Part shown: positions 1-9,541 of the stretch, piece after piece
How the letters are laid out: each line of letters begins with the position of its first letter
Position numbering within the stretch: position 1 is the first letter of the stretch
DNA from: Clostridiales bacterium
GTDB taxonomy: Bacteria; Bacillota; Clostridia; Oscillospirales; Oscillospiraceae
Reading direction: 5' to 3'
Length of the DNA stretch: 64,000 nt
Assembly (NCBI GenBank): GCA_014799505.1
Contig: JAAVHV010000008.1
Coordinates: 25,722 to 89,721, forward strand
Program-made: the position numbers and the translations under genes
Notes under the pieces: model-generated
What the model saw: the letters and a program-made list of their open reading frames with translations, nothing else
Database searches by the model: none
What the model was told of the DNA's origin: nothing

Positions 1-309
1 CAGCCCGCCCTGCTCTCCCACAAAATCGTCACGGAGCTGCTGCGGGAAGAGCTGGGCTTTGACGGCGTGGTCATCACCGACAGCTTGAAAATGCAGGCCA
101 TGACCGACCACTACGGCAGCGGCGACATCGCTGTGAGGGCCATCCAGGCGGGGGTGGATCTGCTGCTGTGCCCCCAAAACCTGGAGGAGGCCGTCAATGC
201 CCTCACCCAGGCGGTGGAGGATGGCACCGTCACCCAGGAGCGGCTGGACGAGAGCGTGCTGCGGGTACTGCGGCTGAAGATCGACCGGGGCATCATCCCC
301 ACAGAATAA
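1..309 (+). CDS. Glycoside hydrolase family 3 / beta-N-acetylhexosaminidase, C-terminal part (5' truncated by window edge)
   Basis: Frame open from position 1: QPALLSHKIVTELLREELGFDGVVITDSLKMQAMTDHYG... matches the GH3 NagZ-type 'GFDGVVITDSLKM' active-site region. Confidence 0.85.
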   Translation, partial: QPALLSHKIVTELLREELGFDGVVITDSLKMQAMTDHYGSGDIAVRAIQAGVDLLLCPQNLEEAVNALTQAVEDGTVTQERLDESVLRVLRLKIDRGIIPTE

Positions 310-310
310 G

Positions 311-348
311 GAACGGCCCGGAGGGGGCGCCCTCCGGGCCGTTTTGTC
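311..348. terminator. Bidirectional intrinsic terminator
   Basis: AACGGCCCGGAGGG-GGCG-CCCTCCGGGCCGTT followed by T-run, between convergent genes. Confidence 0.85.
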
Positions 349-2665
349 ATGTTCTCACGTCCAACTTGATGGCGATGACCGTGCGGTCGTCCCCGCTGCC
401 CGAGCGCTCGCCGCTCTCCCGCAGCACCTGGGCCGCCAGCGCCTGGGGGGACAGCCCGTCGAAGTCGGCCAGCAGCCCGCGCACCCATCGGTCGTCCTTG
501 CCGGTGGTCACCCCGTCGCTGACCAGCAGGACGCAGTCCCCCGCGTCAAGCGACAAGGGAAAGGCGTCCGGCCCCGCCATCGCCCCCGCGGCCACCCCCG
601 CCGGCAGGGACTCGCCGCAGAGCCGCTCCACACTGCCGCCCCGGCGGAGATAGGTGGGCGCCGCCCCCAGCTTGTACACCGCGCTGGTCCCGCTGAACAG
701 GTCGATCTGGAGGAGATCCACCGTGGTGAATCCCCCCTCCTCCTCGCCCCGGAGGGCCAGGGCCTCGCCCACGGTGGTCAGCGCCTCCTCCGGCTCCAGC
801 CCCGCCCGGAGGAACTTCTCCATCAGACGCAGGGCCGTCTCGCTGTCCTCCCGGGCGGCGGGGCCGCTGCCCATGCCGTCGCACAGCAGGAAGTTCAGCT
901 TGCCGGAGTCGTCCTTGAACCACACCCCCGCGTCGCCGCTGACGCTCTGGCCCTGGCGGTCCGCCCCCGCCACCCCGGCAATGGCCATCAGGGGCTCCTT
1001 TTGGGTCAGGCGGGCGTATCCCCGGCAGCTGTCCGCGTCCCGCAGGGGACAGCCCAAAATGGCGGACAGGCGCCCGATCTCCCCCTCCCGGCTGAGCTGC
1101 TCCGCACCGGCGCCCTCTACCTCCAATTGCAGGTGGCCGTACTGGTCGGCGTACACCGTGCACCGGCCCTCCAGCCCCAGGGCGGCCAGACGCTGCTTCA
1201 CCAGCCGCTGGCGGCGCACGTCCACCGCCGGCTCCTGGGCCAGCTCCACCGCCGCCCGATCCAGCACCGAGGCCATGTGGCCGTACTGGGCGCACACCGC
1301 CGCCCGGCTCTCCCGCACCCGGCTGTCATACCGCCGCCGGCAGAGCAGGGCGGACAGTTCCCCATTGGCGGCCACCAGAAACGTCTCAAACCGGATGCAC
1401 CGGCTGGAGAAGTGGGGCGGGAAGTCCTCCAGCGCCCCCGCCCCCCGGTCCAGCATGGGGGTGAGCGCGTCGGCCAGGGCGGTCTTGGTGACCTGGTACT
1501 CCCGCTGCCAGCACCGCTCCTTCTGCTTGCACTTGACGCACACCCGATCCGCCGCCCGGTCGAAGATGCGGGCCGCGTCCCCGTCATTGGGGGCGGCTGG
1601 GGCCTGGAACGCCGTGCGCAGCCCCCCGGACACCGCCCGGAACGCCTCGGCGGTCTGCTTCAGGCGGTCGGCGGCAAATTTGCGGGCGTGGACGCTCTCC
1701 TCCTCTGGCTCCTCCTGGCGCACCAGGGCGGACAGCCGCCGGAGGAGCTTGTCCGGCAGCAGGAGGAATACGGCCGTCCCCGCCGCCAGCTCCCAGGCCG
1801 CGGCGCTCCCCGGCCCCAGCTCCCACGTCCACAGGATGGCCGCCGCCCCGCTCAGGGCATAGCCCGCGGCGCACATCAGGCGGCTCTGCTTCACAAAAAT
1901 CCCCGCGATCAGCCCCGGCAGGGCATAGACCAGGGTATAATAGGTGGGCAGTCCGGCGGAAAAGCCCATGGCCAGCCCCGCCGCCACCCCGGCGGCGGCC
2001 CCCAGGCCCACGCCGCCTTTCCATGCGGCGATAAGTACAATGGGCACGCACAGCACCCGGCCCAGCGAGTAGTCCCCCGCCACCGTCACCCGGGTGAGGG
2101 TCATCATCAGCGTAGCGGCCAGGGCGGCGCCTCCCGCCATCTGCCGCACCGAGATATCCCCTCCGGGGCGGCGCTTCTCCCAAAGATCGAACGCCTGACG
2201 GTACAGGTACACCGTCCCGTATGTGAGTACCACCTCGGTGATAAAGCCCACCGCCGATCCCCTGCCCCACCCGGCGGCGGACTGGTAGACAAAGCCCACC
2301 ATACCGTTGAGGGCGGCGGCTACGGTTGGCATAAACCAGGGGCGGTGGTAGATCTCGAACTCCCCCATGGCCAGGGCCACGGCGCACACCATCATGGAGG
2401 CGGCGATGTAGCGCAGGCCCTCCACCACCCCCCGGAAGGACAGGTAGCCCAGCGCCGCGCCCAGCAGGGCCGCGAACCCCTCCATCCCCGGCTGGCACAC
2501 CCCTACCAGCGCCAAGGCGAACAGGGAGTGCCCTCCCATCAGCTCCGCCCCCGCCAGCACTGCCGAGAGCAGGAAGCGCACCCCGCAGTCGGACAGCCGC
2601 ATGATCATCGGTACGGGCAGGCTTCGTCTCTGCTTTTCCCGTTTGGTTCCCTCGTTTGCCGTCAT
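347..2665 (-). CDS. spoIIE: Stage II sporulation protein E (PP2C-type phosphatase)
   Basis: Multi-TM N-terminus, then C-terminal PP2C/SpoIIE domain (LLCDGMGSGPAAREDSE...; LLVSDGVTTG). Start placed at ATG preceded by GGAGGG. Confidence 0.9.
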   Translation of the reverse strand: MTANEGTKREKQRRSLPVPMIMRLSDCGVRFLLSAVLAGAELMGGHSLFALALVGVCQPGMEGFAALLGAALGYLSFRGVVEGLRYIAASMMVCAVALAMGEFEIYHRPWFMPTVAAALNGMVGFVYQSAAGWGRGSAVGFITEVVLTYGTVYLYRQAFDLWEKRRPGGDISVRQMAGGAALAATLMMTLTRVTVAGDYSLGRVLCVPIVLIAAWKGGVGLGAAAGVAAGLAMGFSAGLPTYYTLVYALPGLIAGIFVKQSRLMCAAGYALSGAAAILWTWELGPGSAAAWELAAGTAVFLLLPDKLLRRLSALVRQEEPEEESVHARKFAADRLKQTAEAFRAVSGGLRTAFQAPAAPNDGDAARIFDRAADRVCVKCKQKERCWQREYQVTKTALADALTPMLDRGAGALEDFPPHFSSRCIRFETFLVAANGELSALLCRRRYDSRVRESRAAVCAQYGHMASVLDRAAVELAQEPAVDVRRQRLVKQRLAALGLEGRCTVYADQYGHLQLEVEGAGAEQLSREGEIGRLSAILGCPLRDADSCRGYARLTQKEPLMAIAGVAGADRQGQSVSGDAGVWFKDDSGKLNFLLCDGMGSGPAAREDSETALRLMEKFLRAGLEPEEALTTVGEALALRGEEEGGFTTVDLLQIDLFSGTSAVYKLGAAPTYLRRGGSVERLCGESLPAGVAAGAMAGPDAFPLSLDAGDCVLLVSDGVTTGKDDRWVRGLLADFDGLSPQALAAQVLRESGERSGSGDDRTVIAIKLDVRT

Positions 2666-2823
2666 GGCGCATCCCTCCGTGGTCAAGTCATAAGTACAAA
2701 GTTCCATATTATGGTAACTCCGTCATTATAGGCCAGGCCCATTGGAAAAGGCAGTCGGAACTTGCCTTTTGCGCAAAGAAATGCTATGATATAAAATCAT
2801 TTTGATTAAACAAGGAGGGGCCC

Positions 2824-3819
2824 ATGAAAATCGGCAATGTGGAGCTGAATACCCGGCTGGCCCTGGGCCCCATGGCGGGGGTGACCGACCTGGCCTTCCG
2901 CACGGTGTGCCGGGAGCTGTCCGGGTGCTATACCGTGTCTGAGATGGTCAGCGCCAAGGCCCTGTGTTATGGGGACAAAAAGACCCCCACCCTGTTAAAG
3001 CTGGGGGAGGGGGAGCATCCCGCCGCCGTCCAGATCTTCGGCTGCGACGAGCCGTTTATGGAGAAGGGCGCGGCCCTGGCCCTGGAGGGCTCGGGGGCGG
3101 ACATCATCGACATCAACATGGGCTGCCCCGTCCCCAAGGTGGCAAACTCCGGGGACGGCTCCGCCCTCATGCGGGATCCGGACAAGGCCCAGCGCGTGGC
3201 GGCGGCGGTGGTGCGGGGGGCAGCGGGGAAGCCCGTCACCGTCAAGTGCCGCCTGGGCTGGGACAAGGGCTCCATCAACTGCGTGGAGTTCGCAAAGCGC
3301 ATGGAGGACGCGGGGGTGTCCGCCGTGGCCGTCCACGGGCGGACGAAAACCCAGATGTACTCCGGCAGCGCCAACTGGGACTACATCCGGGAGGTAAAAA
3401 AAGCCGTGTCCATCCCGGTGATCGCCAACGGGGACGTGTTCAGCGCCCGCGACGCGGTGCGGATCTTGACCTATACCGGCGCGGACATGGCCATGGTGGG
3501 TAGGGGGGCCTTCGGCAACCCGTGGCTGCTGGAGCAGTGCGCCGCCGCCCTGGAGGGAAAAGAAATCCCGCCCCTGCCCCCGCTGTCAGCGCGGATGGAC
3601 ACGGCGGCGCGGCAGTTCGAGCTGGCCCTGGCCCACAAAGGGGAGAAGATCGCCTGCCTGGAGATGCGCAAGCACCTGGCCTGGTATCTCAAGGGCGTGC
3701 CCTACGCCTCCTACTGGAAGGAGCGGGCCTGCAAAATTTCCACCCCAGAGGAATTCCATCAGGTGGTCGCCGGCATCAAGCGGGATCTCTCCGACCCGGA
3801 GGAAGCAGTTCATGGGTAA
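2824..3819 (+). CDS. dus: tRNA-dihydrouridine synthase
   Basis: [35 protein letters not shown] motifs typical of the Dus family. Confidence 0.93.
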   Translation: MKIGNVELNTRLALGPMAGVTDLAFRTVCRELSGCYTVSEMVSAKALCYGDKKTPTLLKLGEGEHPAAVQIFGCDEPFMEKGAALALEGSGADIIDINMGCPVPKVANSGDGSALMRDPDKAQRVAAAVVRGAAGKPVTVKCRLGWDKGSINCVEFAKRMEDAGVSAVAVHGRTKTQMYSGSANWDYIREVKKAVSIPVIANGDVFSARDAVRILTYTGADMAMVGRGAFGNPWLLEQCAAALEGKEIPPLPPLSARMDTAARQFELALAHKGEKIACLEMRKHLAWYLKGVPYASYWKERACKISTPEEFHQVVAGIKRDLSDPEEAVHG

Positions 3820-4486
3820 GTGCAAGCTTTCCGAACTCACCGCCGCTTTTTTGGCAGTGGAGGGCATTTTATACGTCTCTTTCCTGCACATGGATCTCAC
3901 CGGCTATGGTGGGGACACAGTCCCCGTCAAATACGCGGGTATCCTGCTGTGCCTGGCCTTCGCCCTGCTGTGCGCCCTGCGGGGCGGCGACTGGTTGGTT
4001 CCCATTGCCCTGGCCCTCACCGCCGGGGCGGACTGGTTCCTGCTGGTGCGAAACGACTGCTACGCCCTGGGGATCGTTCTGTTTTTGTGCGTCCAGACGG
4101 TCTATTTTCTCCGCCTGCGCCGCGCCGGGGCGGGGAGCGGCTATTTCCTCCGCTGCGGACTGGCCCTGGGGGCGGGGCTGGCGGTGTACGCCGCCGGGAT
4201 GGCCACCCCACTGAACCTGCTGGCGGCGCTGTACTTCTCCCAGCTTTTGTCCAACACCGCCCTGGCCTGGACGATGAAGGGCAAACCCTGGCGGCTGTTT
4301 GCCCTGGGGCTCACCCTGTTCGTGGGGTGTGATGCCTGCGTGGGGCTGTTCAACGCCCTGCCTGCCGCGTCTCCCCTGTTCCCCGCCGCGTCCGTGGGGA
4401 TGTGGCTGTTCTATCTGCCCTCCCAGGTTCTCATCGCCCTGTCCGCCCTGCCCGAAAAGGAGGTATCTCATGAAGAAAACCAGTAA
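3812..4486 (+). CDS. Multi-TM membrane protein, possibly YhhN/lysoplasmalogenase-like
   Basis: Overlaps dus end; hydrophobic TM segments with 'AGADWFLL' and 'FVGCDACVG' Asp motifs. Confidence 0.6.
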   Translation: MGKCKLSELTAAFLAVEGILYVSFLHMDLTGYGGDTVPVKYAGILLCLAFALLCALRGGDWLVPIALALTAGADWFLLVRNDCYALGIVLFLCVQTVYFLRLRRAGAGSGYFLRCGLALGAGLAVYAAGMATPLNLLAALYFSQLLSNTALAWTMKGKPWRLFALGLTLFVGCDACVGLFNALPAASPLFPAASVGMWLFYLPSQVLIALSALPEKEVSHEENQ

Positions 4487-5135
4487 ACCCCTCTCCATCC
4501 TCCTGGCCGTCATGATGGCCCTGGCCCTGCTCACCGGAGCTATTGCCGCGCCCATCCTGTGCCGCCCCTTTTACTATGCCCACATCGGCCCGCTGGCGCT
4601 GGAGGAGCGCACCGGCCTGACCCAAGATGAGATCAAAACCGCCTACGGCGAGATGCTGGACTACTGCCTGGGCCAGCGCCCCGATTTCTCCACCGGCGTG
4701 CTGAAGTGGTCTGACAGCGGCAGGAGCCACTTCACCGACGTGCGGGGGCTGTTCCTGCTGGATCTGACCGCGCTGGCCTGTTCCCTGGGGCTGCTGGCGG
4801 CGCTGGCTTACCTGATCTGGCGGGGTCGGATGAGGCCCGCCCGCCTGCTGGGCCGGGGGCCCGCCTTCTGGGCGGGGGCCGGACTGGGTGGCGTGTTCCT
4901 CCTCATCGCCGCCCTGGCCGCCCTGGATTTTGACCGGGCCTTCGTGGTGTTTCACGCCCTGTTTTTCCCCGGCAAGGACAACTGGCAGTTTGATCCCGCA
5001 CAGGATCAGATCATCAACATCCTGCCCGAAGCGTTTTTCCGCGACTGCGCCATCCTGATTTTGGCCATCCTGGTGCTGGGCTGCGCCGCCCTCATCGCGC
5101 TTGACCTCACCCGCACAAAATCAAAGAAAATTTAG
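4470..5135 (+). CDS. TIGR01906/DUF1461-type integral membrane protein
   Basis: Start MKKTSKPLS; contains 'LDYCLGQRPDFSTGVLKWSDSGRSHFTDVRGLF', characteristic of this family. Confidence 0.7.
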   Translation: MKKTSKPLSILLAVMMALALLTGAIAAPILCRPFYYAHIGPLALEERTGLTQDEIKTAYGEMLDYCLGQRPDFSTGVLKWSDSGRSHFTDVRGLFLLDLTALACSLGLLAALAYLIWRGRMRPARLLGRGPAFWAGAGLGGVFLLIAALAALDFDRAFVVFHALFFPGKDNWQFDPAQDQIINILPEAFFRDCAILILAILVLGCAALIALDLTRTKSKKI

Positions 5136-5146
5136 AACGAACGTTT
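5135..5146 (+). promoter_or_regulatory. Putative LexA (SOS) box overlapping the lexA -35
   Basis: GAACGAACGTTT (GAAC-N4-GTTT) overlapping TTGACA at 5145-5150; identical 12-mer, inverted, in the uvrB promoter. Confidence 0.75.
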
Positions 5147-5173
5147 GACATTTCGAACGCTCTGTGTTATAAT
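5145..5173 (+). promoter_or_regulatory. SigA-type promoter of lexA
   Basis: TTGACA (5145-5150), 17-nt spacer, TATAAT (5168-5173). Confidence 0.85.
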
Positions 5174-5188
5174 GCTGACATGAGCTGA

Positions 5189-5349
5189 GGAAGGGCTGAT
5201 TAAATCGCCAAAAGCGATTTGCGAGAAATTTTGCGGCCACAAGGAGGCGTGATTTTGCGGGCATACTTGTGTGTATGGCAAAAAATCACAACGAACTTGT
5301 GGCGCAAAAGGGCCGCAAAGCGCCGCAGGCGCATTTAATCAGTGCTTCC
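5189..5349. mobile_element. MITE-like non-autonomous element in the lexA leader
   Basis: Terminal inverted repeats GGAAGGGCTGATTAAAT / ATTTAATCAGTGCTTCC; internal near-perfect hairpin GTGATTTTGCGGGCATAC...GTATGGCAAAAAATCAC; no coding capacity. Confidence 0.7.
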
Positions 5350-5438
5350 CTAAGATACGCCTGTTGCAGACCGTAAGGCACAGCCGAAAACGTTCAGCGT
5401 CCCCCCGTCACGGGACGACTTTGGAAGGAGCTTGCACC

Positions 5439-6041
5439 ATGGCTAAATTGACCCCAAAACAGCAGCAGATCTACGACTATATCCTGGCCTTTGCCGATGA
5501 ACACGGCTATCCCCCCTCGGTGCGGGAGATCGCCGAGGCCGTGGGGCTGAAGTCCCCCGCCACCGTCCACTTCCACCTGAAGGGCCTGCGGGAGGCGGGC
5601 TGCATCTCCCAGGCCGAGGGCAAGACCCGGGCCATCACCATCACCGACCCCGCCCACGGCCGCAAAGATCAGGTGCCCCTGGTGGGTTATGTGGCGGCGG
5701 GTTCCCCCATTCTGGCACAGGAGAACATCGAGGAATACCTCACCTTTGACACCGGCGGCCTCACCGGAGAGCACTTCGCCCTTAAGGTTCGGGGCGAGTC
5801 CATGATCGAGGCGGGCATACTCCCCGGCGACCTGGTGGTGATCCACCAGCAGCATCTGGCCCGCAATGGCGATATCGTGGTGGCGCTGTTCGAGGACGAG
5901 GCCACCGTCAAGACCTTCCGCCGGGAGAGCGACGGCCACATCTGGCTTTATCCCGAGAACTCCAGTCCGGAATATCAGCCCATCGACGGCGAGGGCTGCT
6001 CCATCCTGGGCCGTGTGGTGGCGGTCATCCGCCGCTATTGA
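5439..6041 (+). CDS. lexA: Transcriptional repressor LexA
   Basis: MAKLTPKQQQIYDYI; cleavage-region 'GYVAAGSP'; catalytic 'VRGESMIEAGILPGD'. Confidence 0.97.
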   Translation: MAKLTPKQQQIYDYILAFADEHGYPPSVREIAEAVGLKSPATVHFHLKGLREAGCISQAEGKTRAITITDPAHGRKDQVPLVGYVAAGSPILAQENIEEYLTFDTGGLTGEHFALKVRGESMIEAGILPGDLVVIHQQHLARNGDIVVALFEDEATVKTFRRESDGHIWLYPENSSPEYQPIDGEGCSILGRVVAVIRRY

Positions 6042-6067
6042 CCCGTCCCCCGTATGTTACCGTCAGG

Positions 6068-6097
6068 CGCCCCCGCTTTCATGGAAGCGGGGGCGCA
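6068..6097 (+). terminator. Intrinsic terminator-like hairpin after lexA
   Basis: GCGCCCCCGCTTTCATGGAAGCGGGGGCGC. Confidence 0.6.
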
Positions 6098-6282
6098 AGC
6101 GCGTTAAGGGAAAGGGCTGAATCATATAAAAAAGGGTTGCAACTAAAACGGTTATAAGGTAAAATAGTTAATTGCAAAAGGGATGGGTGTCCGCGGCCGT
6201 TGAGGCGTCGTCTGGCCGAGCCGGGCCGTGTTCCACGCCCGTCCGATTGACCAAAATCCATTGAGAAAGGGGATTTCACAAC

Positions 6283-7782
6283 GTGAGAACAGCGGGAATC
6301 CTGATGCCCATCTCCTCTCTGTCCTCTCCTTACGGTATCGGTACGCTGGGCGCGGCCGCCCGGGAATTCGCGGACTTTCTGGCGGCGGCGGGGCAGACCT
6401 ATTGGCAGGTTCTGCCCATCTGTCCTACCAGCTACGGCGACTCCCCCTATCAGTCCTTCTCCTCCTTTGCCGGCAACCCCTATTTCATCGACCTGGACGA
6501 TCTGGCGGCGGACGGGCTGCTGAAGCCGGACGAATACCAGGATCTGAACTGGGGCGGCAACCCGCAGAGCGTGGATTATGGCCTGATGTACATTACCCGG
6601 TATCAGGTGTTGAAAAAGGCGGCCCACCGTTTGCTGGCCAATCCGCCCCGTGAGTACAAAATGTTCTGCAAAACCTCCACCTGGCTGGACGATTACGCCC
6701 TGTTCATGGCCTTGAAAGATAAGCACGGCGGCGCGTCCTGGTTCACCTGGGAGCCGGACATCCGGCTGCGCCGCAAGTCCGCCCTGGCCGCCGCCCAAAA
6801 GGAACTGGCGGACGAGGTCGACTTCTGGAAAGCGGTCCAGTTCCTGTTCATCCGCCAATGGAACGCCTTAAAGACCTATGCCAACGGGCTGGGGATCTCC
6901 ATCATCGGCGACGTCCCCATCTATGTATCCGGGGACAGCGCCGACGTCTGGGCCAACCCCGATCAATTCCAGCTGGACGAGAACGGCCTGCCCACCGAGG
7001 TGGCGGGCTGTCCCCCTGACGGCTTCTCCGCCGACGGCCAGCTGTGGGGCAATCCGCTGTTCAACTGGGATCGGATGAAGCAGGACGGCTACCAGTGGTG
7101 GCTGCGGCGGATCGCGTTCCAGTTCCAGCTCTACGATACCCTGCGCATCGACCACTTCCGGGGCTTCGACGCCTACTACGCCATTCCCTACGGGGACACC
7201 ACCGCCAAAAACGGCCGCTGGCGTCCCGGTCCCGGCCTGGATTTCTTCAAGGCCGTCAACGCGCGGCTGGGCGAGCAGGATATCATCGCCGAGGATCTGG
7301 GCTTCCTCACCGACTCGGTGCGCGAGCTGCTGCGGGACACCGGCTATCCCGGCATGAAGGTGTTGGAGTTCGCCTTTGACAGCCGGGACTCCGGCAGCGA
7401 TTATCTGCCCCACTGCTATCCGACCCACTGCGTGGCGTATACCGGCACCCATGACAACGACACCATCCTGGGCTGGATGGCCACCGCCCCCAAAAAGGAC
7501 GTATCCTTCGCCAAGGCGTACCTCCGTCTGTCCGGCCGGGAGGGCTACCACTGGGGCATGATGCGCGGCGCCTGGGCGTCTCCCGCCGATCTGGCGATCA
7601 TGCAGGCCCAGGATCTGCTGGGCCTGGGCACCGAGGCCCGGATGAACATCCCCTCCACCCTGGGCGAGAACTGGAAATGGCGGGCTCTGCCCGGCGTATT
7701 TACCCCCCAGCTTGCCAAGCGGCTGTACCGGGAGATGCAGGTCTACCAGCGCCTGCCTAAGAAAGCGGTCAAAACCAAATGA
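6283..7782 (+). CDS. malQ: 4-alpha-glucanotransferase (GH77)
   Basis: RTAGILMPISSLSSPYGIGTLG; RIDHFRGFDAYYAIP; IAEDLG; GTHDNDT motifs. GTG start. Confidence 0.95.
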   Translation: MRTAGILMPISSLSSPYGIGTLGAAAREFADFLAAAGQTYWQVLPICPTSYGDSPYQSFSSFAGNPYFIDLDDLAADGLLKPDEYQDLNWGGNPQSVDYGLMYITRYQVLKKAAHRLLANPPREYKMFCKTSTWLDDYALFMALKDKHGGASWFTWEPDIRLRRKSALAAAQKELADEVDFWKAVQFLFIRQWNALKTYANGLGISIIGDVPIYVSGDSADVWANPDQFQLDENGLPTEVAGCPPDGFSADGQLWGNPLFNWDRMKQDGYQWWLRRIAFQFQLYDTLRIDHFRGFDAYYAIPYGDTTAKNGRWRPGPGLDFFKAVNARLGEQDIIAEDLGFLTDSVRELLRDTGYPGMKVLEFAFDSRDSGSDYLPHCYPTHCVAYTGTHDNDTILGWMATAPKKDVSFAKAYLRLSGREGYHWGMMRGAWASPADLAIMQAQDLLGLGTEARMNIPSTLGENWKWRALPGVFTPQLAKRLYREMQVYQRLPKKAVKTK

Positions 7783-7784
7783 GA

Positions 7785-7820
7785 AGAGCGGCACGCCTGA
7801 GGCGTGCCGCTCTTTTTTCT
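7785..7820. terminator. Bidirectional intrinsic terminator
   Basis: AGAGCGGCACGCC-TGA-GGCGTGCCGCTCTTTTTTC between convergent genes. Confidence 0.85.
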
Positions 7821-7833
7821 TTGCTGTTTGGAA

Positions 7834-9024
7834 TTAGAACTCCAGATTCTTGCCGTCCTTGTCGAAGACATGGCACACATTGCCGCTGAAGGTCAGATTC
7901 AGCTTGTCGCCGGAGTGGTAAGAGTCGATGCGCTCACCATCGGCATCCATGGTGGGAACGATCACGACCACATCCTTGCCGTTGGCGTTGGCGTGGAAAT
8001 GAACCTCGCTGCCCATCAGCTCGGACACCTCGATAACGGCGGACAGGGTGTTGGCCGAATCCTTGGACAGCACCATGTGGCTGGGACGAACGCCCATGGT
8101 GACATCCTGCGCGGCCACCTTCTTGGCGGACAGATTCTTCTGCTTCTCCTCGGAGAGAACCACCTTGCAGCCGCCCACGGACACGGCGTACTTGCCGCCC
8201 TCGTTGACCAGCTTGGCGTCGAAGAAGTTCATCTGCGGGGTGCCGATGAAGCCGGCCACGAACAGGTTGGCGGGATGGTCGAACACCTCCTGGGGAGTGC
8301 CGATCTGCTGGATGAAGCCGTCCTTCATGATGACGATACGGTCGCCCAGGGTCATGGCCTCGGTCTGGTCATGAGTGACGTACATGAAGGTGGTGTTGAT
8401 CTTCTGGCGGAGCTTGATGATCTCGGCGCGCATCTGGTTACGGAGCTTGGCGTCCAGGTTGGACAGCGGCTCGTCCATCAGCAGCACCTTGGGCTCACGG
8501 ACGATGGCGCGGCCGATGGCCACACGCTGACGCTGACCGCCGGACAGAGCCTTGGGCTTACGATCCAGATACTGGGTGATGTCCAGGGTCTCAGCCGCCT
8601 CGCGCACAGCCTTGTCGATCTGATCCTTGGGCATCTTGCGGAGCTTCAGGGGGAATGCCATGTTCTCATACACGGTCATGTGGGGGTACAGAGCGTAGCT
8701 TTGGAACACCATGGCGATGTCGCGATCCTTGGGGGCGACGTCGTTCATCAGCTTGCCGTCGATGTACAGCTCGCCGCCGGAAATCTCCTCCAGGCCGGCC
8801 ACCATGCGCAGGGTGGTGGACTTGCCGCAGCCGGAGGGGCCGACCAGCACGATGAACTCCTTGTCCGCGATCTCCAGATTGAACTTCTGGACGGCGATGA
8901 CGCCCTCGTCCGTGACCTGCAGATTGGTCTTCTTCTCGGGCTCGCCCTTCTTCTTCTTCGCCTTCTTCTGGTCGCCGCTGTGGGGATAGATCTTCATGAT
9001 GTTCTTCAGGGACAAACCGGCCAT
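7834..9024 (-). CDS. Sugar ABC transporter ATP-binding protein (MsmK/UgpC/MalK type)
   Basis: Walker [29 protein letters not shown]-terminal TOBE-like region. Start chosen at [11 protein letters not shown]. Confidence 0.9.
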   Translation of the reverse strand: MAGLSLKNIMKIYPHSGDQKKAKKKKGEPEKKTNLQVTDEGVIAVQKFNLEIADKEFIVLVGPSGCGKSTTLRMVAGLEEISGGELYIDGKLMNDVAPKDRDIAMVFQSYALYPHMTVYENMAFPLKLRKMPKDQIDKAVREAAETLDITQYLDRKPKALSGGQRQRVAIGRAIVREPKVLLMDEPLSNLDAKLRNQMRAEIIKLRQKINTTFMYVTHDQTEAMTLGDRIVIMKDGFIQQIGTPQEVFDHPANLFVAGFIGTPQMNFFDAKLVNEGGKYAVSVGGCKVVLSEEKQKNLSAKKVAAQDVTMGVRPSHMVLSKDSANTLSAVIEVSELMGSEVHFHANANGKDVVVIVPTMDADGERIDSYHSGDKLNLTFSGNVCHVFDKDGKNLEF

Positions 9025-9541
9025 AAGTACCCGACTTTGATGGAGCGGCCTCCGCCATCTCCACCTCATTCCCGGACGCATATGTTCCGGGAACCTTGCG
9101 ACAGGTCTCCACACTGCCGCACCGCAAGTCGCAGCGGTATTTTTCCTCCTTTTTTCAGTACCGCGGACTATTTGGAATGGAGTAGTCCGCGGCCCGTCAA
9201 TTTAGTGCGCCCGCAGGCGCTGGTATGGAAAAGCGGCCCATAAGCTCCGCCGGATCCATCATTATGGATGAACGCTATGGTACTGGTAAAAATATAGCAC
9301 GGCCAGTGTAGAATTGTCAAGGGAAAATGGGCCGGAATTTTGTCATTTTTGTTAGCGGCCTCTCATATTTTCCCAGTGTAATGCTCCGCTCTTCCCGTCT
9401 GGCAGATCCGCCACAAATTTTCACCTGAAATATGTCGCTTTATGGCTTGACGCAAGGGGTGGGAAACGATATAATTCTGATAGGTTCGATAATTTTTTAA
9501 CAAATCATACTACTTTTCTAGTTTTTGGAGGAGAAGCTGTC

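Noticed and set aside
344-2731. 795-aa plus-strand ORF antisense to spoIIE
   Set aside because: Low-complexity His/Gln/Gly/Pro composition typical of shadow ORFs in high-GC DNA; the minus-strand SpoIIE has clear domain motifs.
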